Source: Deltaproteobacteria bacterium (lineage in GTDB: Bacteria; Desulfobacterota; BSN033; UBA1163). From it: a DNA stretch of 24,575 bases. Shown here one piece after another: positions 1 to 5,468 of this stretch. A program made the position numbers and the translations under genes. The first letter of the stretch is position 1. Each line of letters starts with the position of its first letter. The notes below the pieces were generated by a model. The model was not told where the DNA came from, ran no database searches, and saw only the letters and a list, made by a program, of their open reading frames with translations. The DNA lies in NCBI GenBank assembly GCA_016875255.1, contig VGRU01000030.1:1-24575 (forward strand), written 5' to 3'.

Positions 1-2
1 TC

Positions 3-77
3 GAGGCAAGCTGGCAAGCCCTCGTGGATTCCATCGACTATAAACTCTTGAAAGAAGAACAAAACGAAAAGAAATAA
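3..77 (+). CDS. cimA: Citramalate synthase-like protein, C-terminal end (partial)
   Basis: The window opens inside a reading frame that runs from base 3 to a TAA at 75-77 and encodes 24 residues beginning EASWQALVDSIDYKLL and ending in a lysine/glutamate-rich tail. This matches the conserved last residues of the citramalate synthase / isopropylmalate synthase-like family (CimA, which condenses pyruvate and acetyl-CoA to citramalate for isoleucine synthesis), where the regulatory domain ends in an IIEASWQALVDSIEYKLL-type segment. The 5' part lies outside the window, so no catalytic motif can be checked. The call rests on this short tail only; another LeuA-like enzyme of the same branch is possible. 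Confidence 0.7.
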   Translation, partial: EASWQALVDSIDYKLLKEEQNEKK

Positions 78-180
78 TGTCAAATGTCAAAGTTCAAAAT
101 CCAAATAAAATTCAAATTTCAAAAATATATATTTATTCATTTGTCATTCCTTTGACATTTGGATTTTGAAATTTGGGAAT
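78..180. repeat. A/T-rich intergenic inverted repeat
   Basis: The gap between the citramalate synthase tail and the ComEA-like gene is an imperfect palindrome: CAAAATCCAAAT at 95-106 is matched by its reverse complement at 157-168, and ATGTCAAA-type segments flank it. It looks like a dispersed intergenic repeat. It runs up to the start of the next gene, so an ATG at 159 lies inside it. Confidence 0.6.
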
Positions 181-182
181 TT

Positions 183-743
183 ATGAAATATTTTTCCCTC
201 AGCCAACAACGGATCCTCCTTGTTTTAGCCCTTTTCCTTCTTGGCATCTTTTACTTAAAATTTCACCATCAATCCCCTCCCCTGCCGGAAGCGGTCATCA
301 ATGAGTTTGTGGTGGAGATCGTAGGAGAAGTCCGAAAGCCCGGGGTCTATATTTTCCAACATTCCCCCACTTTAAAAGAGATGTTGGATAAGGCGGGTGG
401 GTTAAAGGAACCTGGGGTGTTTGATAAGGATTCCCTTTCTGAACCTTTGAAGACAGGCGCTCTTCTTAATGTCCAAAAAGAATCTCAACAGGAAGTCAGA
501 ATAAAAATTGAAACCATGGATGCCAATAAACTTCTTGTCTTCAACATTCCCCTTGACCTCAACAGAGTTTCAGCGGAGGACCTCTGCCTCCTTCCTGAAA
601 TTGGAGAATCCCTTGCTCGCGAGATCATCGCCTATCGGGAAAGAAGAAAAGGATTCAGATCGGTTGAAGAACTAAAAAATGTGAAAGGGATTGGAGAAAA
701 AAAATACCAATCCCTTAAAAGCTTTTTTACCGTTGGGAGCTAA
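183..743 (+). CDS. ComEA-like protein with SLBB and helix-hairpin-helix domains
   Basis: A 186-residue protein. The first ~28 residues contain one hydrophobic segment (LVLALFLLGIFYL), consistent with an N-terminal membrane anchor or uncleaved signal. Residues ~40-105 resemble an SLBB domain (VEIVGEVRKPGVYIF, then a KAGGL motif). Residues ~125-182 form a tandem helix-hairpin-helix DNA-binding module (LNRVSAEDLCLLPEIGESLA, then FRSVEELKNVKGIGEKKY). This is the architecture of ComEA, the periplasmic DNA receptor used in natural transformation, although many such proteins sit in organisms without a full competence system. The start at 183 was chosen because the in-frame ATG at 159 lies in the upstream repeat; the Shine-Dalgarno is weak for either. 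No other competence gene is visible here. It converges on the peroxidase gene with a 12-base gap. Confidence 0.82.
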   Translation: MKYFSLSQQRILLVLALFLLGIFYLKFHHQSPPLPEAVINEFVVEIVGEVRKPGVYIFQHSPTLKEMLDKAGGLKEPGVFDKDSLSEPLKTGALLNVQKESQQEVRIKIETMDANKLLVFNIPLDLNRVSAEDLCLLPEIGESLAREIIAYRERRKGFRSVEELKNVKGIGEKKYQSLKSFFTVGS

Positions 744-755
744 CTTCACCGCCCC

Positions 756-1376
756 TTACTTTGCCAGCTCTATGGCTTTCTCAAAGGCCTTTTCCATGTC
801 AGGGAGATGGCTCATTTCGGGAACGACCTGGATATATCGAACGATACCTTCCTTATCCACAATCACGACAGAGCGTGCCAACAACATGGACCCTTCTACG
901 AGAAGTCCTGTGGAACGGCCGAACCCCCCTTGTTTGTAATCCGATAAATATTGAAGTTGGGTCAGTTTGGCTTCTTTGGCGAAACGCTTTTGTGCAAAAG
1001 GCGTGTCGCGACTTATTGTAATCCGATTGACCGCCTGTGGAACCTTATCCCCCTTTTCTCCCAAATAATGTGTCTGCTCCTCGCAAACACGCGTATCAAT
1101 AGACGGAACAATGCTGAGAAGGAGAACAGAACCCCTCTCTTTGGACAAATCCACACTATTCATGGTCATCGCGTCTATCAATTCGACCGATGGGAGAGGT
1201 TTTCCTAAGGATATGGGCGACCCAAGAAGCTTGGTGGCTTTCCCTCTAAAATTAACTTGTTCTCCCGGGGTGGCTGATCCCATATCCATAGGGATCTTGG
1301 GTTGGGTGGATGCACAACTAAAGGTTAACGTCGCGAAAAAACAAACGAAAATGATTTGGGTTTTTCTTGCCATCAT
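756..1376 (-). CDS. tpx: Tpx-type thiol peroxidase, predicted lipoprotein, resolving Cys missing
   Basis: A 206-residue peroxiredoxin of the Tpx subfamily, which reduces H2O2 and alkyl hydroperoxides with a peroxidatic cysteine. That cysteine is C98 in the motif SIDTRVCEEQT. The usual resolving cysteine of Tpx, in the RFC motif about 35 residues later, is replaced by alanine (TPFAQKRFA, A133), and the only other cysteines are C12 and C21 in the leader, so an atypical 2-Cys cycle cannot form. Residues 1-21 form a hydrophobic leader ending TFSC, a somewhat weak lipobox, so export and lipid anchoring are likely (cytoplasmic Tpx normally lacks this and is ~165 residues). AGGAGGGG lies about 9 bases before a doubled ATG. 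It is divergent from the norC gene and shares a 273-base intergenic region with it. Confidence 0.88.
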   Translation of the reverse strand: MMARKTQIIFVCFFATLTFSCASTQPKIPMDMGSATPGEQVNFRGKATKLLGSPISLGKPLPSVELIDAMTMNSVDLSKERGSVLLLSIVPSIDTRVCEEQTHYLGEKGDKVPQAVNRITISRDTPFAQKRFAKEAKLTQLQYLSDYKQGGFGRSTGLLVEGSMLLARSVVIVDKEGIVRYIQVVPEMSHLPDMEKAFEKAIELAK

Positions 1377-1554
1377 ATAATTTAGCCCCTCCTGTTTATT
1401 TTCAACTTTCCCCCTGAACTTTTTTGTCTATAGATAATCATCCTTTCCATGGAATTCAACAAAATTATTGCATTTTAAAGTTTTGGTGGTAAAATCTTCC
1501 ATGAGAATGGGGGAAGGGCTGAAGAATGGATCCCTTTCTAAAACGGGAAAGGTT

Positions 1555-1568
1555 TTGACTTAAGTCAA
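1555..1568. promoter_or_regulatory. CRP/FNR-type palindrome upstream of norC
   Basis: A perfect 14-bp palindrome, TTGACTTAAGTCAA, of the CRP/FNR superfamily type (FNR consensus TTGAT-N4-ATCAA; TTGAC-N4-GTCAA variants are used by NO- or nitrosative-stress regulators such as the DNR/NnrR/HcpR groups). Its centre is 1561.5. TTTTAT at 1593-1598 or TATACT at 1596-1601 could serve as a -10 element, putting the site about 42-46 bases upstream of the start point, the class II activator position. Identical copies lie at 4776-4789 and 9637-9650. Which regulator binds is an inference; none is encoded in the window. Confidence 0.75.
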
Positions 1569-1649
1569 TGATTTTTATCACGGCCAAGGCGATTTTATAC
1601 TTTAACAATTAAATCAATCGATTTTGAAACCTTTGGAAAGGAGGGTTTT

Positions 1650-2345
1650 ATGGAAAGTAAGGCAGCGAAAAATCTTTTCATCTGGGCGACGGTTATCTGC
1701 ACGGCCGTCTTCATCTGGCTCACGATCGACACCCATATTTCCATCCCCAAACGAACCAACACAGATAAACTCACAGACGAGGTCGTATCAGGAAAGAGGG
1801 TCTGGCACAAATATAATTGTAACGATTGCCATACCATCCTCGGCATTGGAGGCTATTACTCTCCGGATATGACCAAAGTGTATTCTTCACGGGGAGAGAA
1901 TTGGCTGAGGATATTTCTGAAAAATCCGGAATCCACGGATCCCCAGAGAAGGAAGATGCCCAACCAGAAACTATCTGACGATGAAATTAAGAAACTCATC
2001 GCCTTTTTTAAATGGGTGGATGCCATCGATACCAATGAGTGGCCGCCCAAACCCATCACCGTTGCAAAAGCAACAGGAGCTCCCTTAAAAGAGACAGCCC
2101 AGATTTTAAAGGGGAAGAATGTCTACAATCAAAACCGATGTGACCTCTGCCACCGAATCGGGGGACAGGGCGGAGTCATCGGCCCTGACATCTCTCACGT
2201 TGGCACGAAACGGGATACTCAGTGGCTTTCGCAACTGATCAAAGACCCTAAATCGATCAATCCTGGAACGCAGATGCCTGCCTATCCACAGCTTTCGGAA
2301 GATGAGGTACAAGCGCTGGTTAGCTTCTTGGGAGGACTCAAATAA
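1650..2345 (+). CDS. norC: Nitric oxide reductase cytochrome c subunit with an extra heme domain
   Basis: A 231-residue NorC, the electron-accepting subunit of cytochrome c-dependent NO reductase (2 NO + 2 e- + 2 H+ to N2O + H2O). One membrane helix (~residues 8-26) anchors it. The canonical NorC heme domain has VWHKYNCNDCHTILGIGGYY (heme motif C57-x2-C60-H61) and a probable Met ligand in KMPN (M103). A second monoheme domain follows, with C164-x2-C167-H168 and QMPAYP (M209). Classical NorC is ~150 residues with one heme, so this is a C-terminal fusion to a further cytochrome c module. A strong GGAAAGGAGGG precedes the ATG at 1650. norB follows after a repeat-filled gap, and a CRP/FNR-type site lies 80 bases upstream. 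Confidence 0.93.
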   Translation: MESKAAKNLFIWATVICTAVFIWLTIDTHISIPKRTNTDKLTDEVVSGKRVWHKYNCNDCHTILGIGGYYSPDMTKVYSSRGENWLRIFLKNPESTDPQRRKMPNQKLSDDEIKKLIAFFKWVDAIDTNEWPPKPITVAKATGAPLKETAQILKGKNVYNQNRCDLCHRIGGQGGVIGPDISHVGTKRDTQWLSQLIKDPKSINPGTQMPAYPQLSEDEVQALVSFLGGLK

Positions 2346-2427
2346 TTGCGGATTTTAGATTGCGGATTTCGGATTTAAAACCTTTCAAAAAAAAAATTCC
2401 GCAATCCGCACTCCGCAATCCGAAATT
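2346..2427. repeat. Hairpin repeat between norC and norB
   Basis: The gap is filled by ATTGCGGA-type units (2345-2352 and 2359-2366) followed by their complements TCCGCAAT (2398-2405 and 2413-2420), separated by an A tract. The transcript could fold into a long hairpin between the two nor genes. It resembles the dispersed GCGGATT/AATCCGC repeats seen in many environmental genomes. An effect on norB translation or RNA stability is possible but not shown. The norB Shine-Dalgarno (AAAAAGGAGG) lies just after the repeat. Confidence 0.7.
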
Positions 2428-2447
2428 GGAAAAAGGAGGAAAAACAT

Positions 2448-3764
2448 ATGACTTACGAATCGCAAAAGGTTGCCATTAAATATTTCGTCATCTCAGCCGT
2501 TTTCTTTGGCCTCCAGGCCCTGGTTGGCCTGCTTCTCATCCTCAAATATATCTGGCCCGATCCTCTCATCTCCATTCTCCCTTTTAATACGGCCCGGGCC
2601 ATCCATACCAACCTCCTGGTGGTCTGGATGCTCTTCGGATTCATGGGAGGCACCTATTATGTCGTCCCGGAAGAATCGAAGACAGAGCTCTACAGTAAGA
2701 AACTTGCCGACCTTCAATTCTATCTCCTCCTCATAGGCGGCCTGGTCGGAGTCATCGGATTTCTGTTCGGCTGGACAGCCGGAAGACCTCTGCTTGAGTT
2801 GCCAGTGGAGTTGAAATGGGCAGTGGTCATTGTAGCTCTGATTTTCATCTTCAATGTTTTTATGACGATGCTCAAAACAAAGAAATGGACGGCGGTCCAG
2901 GGTCTTCTCCTCGGGGGTCTCGCGATGCTGGCGGCCATGTGGCTTTTTGCAATACCCTTCTTTAAAAACCTCACTTTCGACTACTATTACTGGTGGTGGG
3001 TTATCCATCTCTGGGTGGAGGGAGCCTGGGAACTGATTGCCGCCTCTCTCATGGCGTTTATTTTGCTCAAGATCACCGGCGTCGAACGTCAGGTCGTGGA
3101 AAAGTGGCTCTACATTGAGGTGGGTCTCGTCCTTGCCTCCGGAATCATCGGAACAGGCCATCATTATTATTGGATCGGAACGCCGGGATACTGGCTCTGG
3201 TGGGGGGGAATATTCAGCGCCCTCGAAACCGTTCCGATCGTTCTGATGGTTTTTGATACCCTTCGGCACGTAAAGCACAGAAAAATTGAGATTCCCGATC
3301 GGCTGGTCCTTTACTGGACAATCGGTTGCGCGCTGTTTCACTTCTTCGGCGCCGCAGTGATGGGGATGGTTCATACACTGCCGCAAGTCAACCGCTGGAC
3401 TCATGGGACACAGGTGACCGCCTCTCATGGCCACCTGGCTTTTTTCGGCGCTTATGCCATGTTGATCCTGACCGTAGTCTATTATGCCCTTCCCAAATTG
3501 AAAGGGTTGACACAATTTAACCAAAAGAGGGGGTTCTGGGTTTTTTGGATAACGGTGAGCATGATGCTGACCATCGGATTGGCCTTTGGAGTGGCAGGGG
3601 TGATCCAGTCCTACATGCAGAGAGGCTTGGGCATCGATTTCCTCACGGTTCAGGATTTTATGAAACCCTGGTTCATCGCTGTCTTCATTGCAGGACTGGG
3701 ATTCTTCATCGGCGTGATCCTCTATATTATCGATGTGCTGAGTTTAGCTATGAAGAAGAGTTGA
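2448..3764 (+). CDS. norB: Nitric oxide reductase catalytic subunit (cNOR type)
   Basis: A 438-residue, 12-helix heme-copper oxidase superfamily member that reduces NO to N2O in the cytoplasmic membrane. All expected residues are present, each offset by 20 from Pseudomonas aeruginosa NorB after the first helix: H53 and H329 for low-spin heme b, H327 for heme b3, H187 (HLWVEGAWE) with H238/H239 (GTGHHYYW) for the non-heme iron FeB, and the glutamates E191, E195 and E260 (FSALE). It lacks the long N-terminal quinol-oxidising extension of qNOR, and a NorC is encoded just upstream, so it is the cytochrome c-dependent type. No norD/norQ chaperones are visible. A strong SD (AAAAAGGAGG) lies 8 bases from ATG. 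Confidence 0.95.
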   Translation: MTYESQKVAIKYFVISAVFFGLQALVGLLLILKYIWPDPLISILPFNTARAIHTNLLVVWMLFGFMGGTYYVVPEESKTELYSKKLADLQFYLLLIGGLVGVIGFLFGWTAGRPLLELPVELKWAVVIVALIFIFNVFMTMLKTKKWTAVQGLLLGGLAMLAAMWLFAIPFFKNLTFDYYYWWWVIHLWVEGAWELIAASLMAFILLKITGVERQVVEKWLYIEVGLVLASGIIGTGHHYYWIGTPGYWLWWGGIFSALETVPIVLMVFDTLRHVKHRKIEIPDRLVLYWTIGCALFHFFGAAVMGMVHTLPQVNRWTHGTQVTASHGHLAFFGAYAMLILTVVYYALPKLKGLTQFNQKRGFWVFWITVSMMLTIGLAFGVAGVIQSYMQRGLGIDFLTVQDFMKPWFIAVFIAGLGFFIGVILYIIDVLSLAMKKS

Positions 3765-3771
3765 CATTGAA

Positions 3772-3872
3772 TTAAAGGTTGAGGTCAAGGTCAAGGTTAA
3801 GGTTGAGATTTTCTAAACCTTATCTTTAACCTTTGCATTTTCAACATTCCATCATTCCAATATTCCATTCAG
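3772..3872. repeat. Hexamer-type tandem and inverted repeat after norB
   Basis: Bases ~3776-3807 are degenerate hexamer repeats of the GGTCAA/GGTTAA/GGTTGA type. They are followed by complementary AACCTT/TTTAACCTT stretches (3815-3835), so the RNA could form an imperfect hairpin, possibly a weak terminator. A run of ATTCCA-type repeats (3846-3870) follows and reaches the next start codon. Confidence 0.55.
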
Positions 3873-3880
3873 TGTGTGTT

Positions 3881-4702
3881 ATGTCTTCCGTTATTGCTGA
3901 AACGATTGAGAGCATCAAAGAAAAATCCCCTGCCCCCCTTCAGGAGATATGGGTTGATGACCTGGTCCTCGGCATCTTCTTCACAGGCGTGAAACTCTCA
4001 ACCGGCCATGGGGGTTGCGCTTTCACGCCCATCGGAGACATCCCGGAGGCGGTTTGTTGTCCCACTACAGCCGCCCGGATGCCGCCGGCCGGGAGTCTCG
4101 ACAGAAAGCCTGTTTCTGAAATCATCCATTACTCACTCGACCCCAATGTCCTTAAGAGCGCCATTGGCATTGCCGCCCTCAATGGACTTTCGCAATGGAT
4201 AATCGAATCAGGAAACGAATGGGAATATGAAGTGGTGAAGGGCGAGGATGGCTTCGACCTCCTTAACATCCAGCCTCATGAAACGGTCTCACTCGTGGGC
4301 GCCTTTGGCCCCTATATCAAGAGGCTGAAGGCCATGGGGAATCCTTTCTATATCATCGAAAAGAACCGTCAGACCCTGAGGCCGGATGAGATGAAACATT
4401 TTAAGCCTGAATCCGAGATGAACACAGCGATCGAGAAATCGCAGGTGGTGATCATCACCGGAACAGCCATCGTCAACCACACCATTGATGCTACTCTTTC
4501 ATGGGTCGACAACGGAAAACGGACGGCGATCATCGGTCCCACCGCCAGCCTCATTCCTGATGCCTTTTTTAGAAGGGGTGTCAATGTGATGGCCGGCGTC
4601 CGCATCCTGAATCCCGATCAGATGCTCAAGATTCTGAAACAGGGGGGGTCCGCCTACCATCTTTTGAAAGAATGTTCCCAGAAGATCGCCTTTGTGAAGT
4701 AA
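3881..4702 (+). CDS. DUF364/DUF4213 (COG2014) heavy-metal-chelation domain protein
   Basis: A 273-residue soluble protein resembling the COG2014 family annotated as putative heavy-metal chelatase; the biochemical function is not established. Seen here: a conserved glycine/cysteine segment (TGHGGCAFTPIG, then PEAVCCPTTA), a Rossmann-like C-terminal half with VSLVGAFGPYI, VVIITGTAIVNHTID and AIIGPTASLIPDAFFRRGV. The start at 3881 (MSSVIAETIE) was chosen because the frame upstream, open from an ATG at 3833, is made of ATTCCA-type intergenic repeats; no clear Shine-Dalgarno is present. It lies 116 bases after norB on the same strand and probably is transcribed with it. Members often sit beside metal or cofactor genes, so a role in metal handling for NorB is possible but unproven. 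Confidence 0.8.
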   Translation: MSSVIAETIESIKEKSPAPLQEIWVDDLVLGIFFTGVKLSTGHGGCAFTPIGDIPEAVCCPTTAARMPPAGSLDRKPVSEIIHYSLDPNVLKSAIGIAALNGLSQWIIESGNEWEYEVVKGEDGFDLLNIQPHETVSLVGAFGPYIKRLKAMGNPFYIIEKNRQTLRPDEMKHFKPESEMNTAIEKSQVVIITGTAIVNHTIDATLSWVDNGKRTAIIGPTASLIPDAFFRRGVNVMAGVRILNPDQMLKILKQGGSAYHLLKECSQKIAFVK

Positions 4703-4775
4703 TCCCCCCTCTCCCTGATGCTCTTCCCTCGCCTGACGAACCACCACTTTTCCCAAGTATTAAGAATTTCCACTT

Positions 4776-4789
4776 TTGACTTAAGTCAA
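4776..4789. promoter_or_regulatory. CRP/FNR-type palindrome upstream of the flavoprotein operon
   Basis: TTGACTTAAGTCAA, identical in all 14 bases to the norC site and also preceded by TT. Its centre is 4782.5; the A/T-rich TTTAAATT around 4805-4812 could act as -10 element, placing the site near -40 of a plus-strand promoter for the operon 5016-9149. No other promoter is obvious between 4703 and 5015. Confidence 0.72.
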
Positions 4790-4852
4790 AGACTTATGAT
4801 CTCTTTTAAATTCAGATGAATAATGATTGAAGAGATGCTTAAAGGAGGACCC

Positions 4853-4864
4853 ATGAGTCTTTAA
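4853..4864 (+). other. Three-codon micro-ORF with strong ribosome binding site in the operon leader
   Basis: AAAGGAGG (4841-4848) is followed after four bases by ATG AGT CTT TAA. This is either a leader micro-ORF or the start of a gene that decayed. The frame after the stop shows no recognisable protein. It lies ~35-45 bases downstream of the predicted start point set by the palindrome at 4776 and 150 bases upstream of the first operon gene. The rest of 4865-5000 holds no ORF or hairpin I recognise. Confidence 0.4.
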
Positions 4865-5015
4865 AATCTTAAGGAAGGTGAGCGAACAATCATCGGTGAG
4901 GGTCAGGTCTCAACAATCAACAGATGAGCTTTGTCAGGCTTGTAGTTTTACAGGGAAGGTTCAATTTTAGGGAGTCGAAAGAGTACCCTTACAGATGATA
5001 GAAGGAGGGATGAAG

Positions 5016-5207
5016 ATGAAGAAACTCTTTAATTCAGAAAAGTATGGCATGATTATCTGTCCAATCTGCACTGGGAACGGGTACATCCAAAACCCAGAAC
5101 GTCAGTGTTGCCCAAAATGCGGAGGTTTCGGGTTTATCAGGAAGGGAGAGAGACAGGGAGTGGAAAGAAGCCTATTGAGCGAATCTTACTACACCATAGG
5201 GAGGTAG
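5016..5207 (+). CDS. Small DnaJ-type zinc ribbon protein
   Basis: A 63-residue protein with two CxxCxGxG motifs as in the DnaJ cysteine-rich domain: C15PICTGNG and C32PKCGGFG, joined by a nine-residue turn. Four cysteines could bind one zinc. There is no J domain, so it is not a co-chaperone in itself. The start at 5016 has AAGGAGG (5002-5008) at a good distance; in-frame ATGs at 4995 and 5010 are too early or too close to that SD. It ends five bases before the DUF1059 start, so the two are probably cotranscribed. The function is unknown; similar miniproteins often act as redox or metal-binding accessories. Confidence 0.72.
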   Translation: MKKLFNSEKYGMIICPICTGNGYIQNPERQCCPKCGGFGFIRKGERQGVERSLLSESYYTIGR

Positions 5208-5212
5208 ATATC

Positions 5213-5395
5213 ATGGCAAAGCAAAAAGTTGTTCATTGTCGCGAAGTCGGGTTTGATTGCGATGGAATTGCCCGGGCAAATACGGAAGAGGAGTTGCTGG
5301 CAAAAGTCGCAGACCACGCAAGAACCGTGCACAATCTTACGGAGATTACCGACGAAATTGTAAAGAAAGTAAAATCGGTGATTCGCGAAGAGTAA
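5213..5395 (+). CDS. DUF1059 family small protein
   Basis: A 60-residue protein matching the DUF1059 family: a short N-terminal strand with C9, the motif GFDCDG (C16), and a helix with the conserved pattern EEELLAKVADHARTVH (H35 and H40). The family is widespread, has no assigned function, and the conserved Cys/His residues suggest metal or redox chemistry. GGGAGG (5199-5204) lies 8 bases before the ATG. A longer upstream frame overlaps the preceding zinc ribbon gene in another frame and is not supported. It is the second gene of the operon, 73 bases before the flavoprotein fusion. Confidence 0.85.
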   Translation: MAKQKVVHCREVGFDCDGIARANTEEELLAKVADHARTVHNLTEITDEIVKKVKSVIREE

Positions 5396-5468
5396 CCCCG
5401 CCATGGACTGAAGGGGATGGGCTAAAGGGGGGCGTTCTTTATGCCAGACACGGGGTGATTTGAATTTT

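Noticed and set aside
2493..3524. A 343-codon open frame on the minus strand inside norB
   Set aside because: It is opposite a gene with all catalytic residues conserved, its translation has no recognisable domain, and it is rich in His/Pro/Arg as expected for an antisense shadow.
5460..5468. TTG at 5460 as the start of the fusion protein
   Set aside because: It lies only one base from the GGGGTGA element, while ATG at 5469 has a normal distance.
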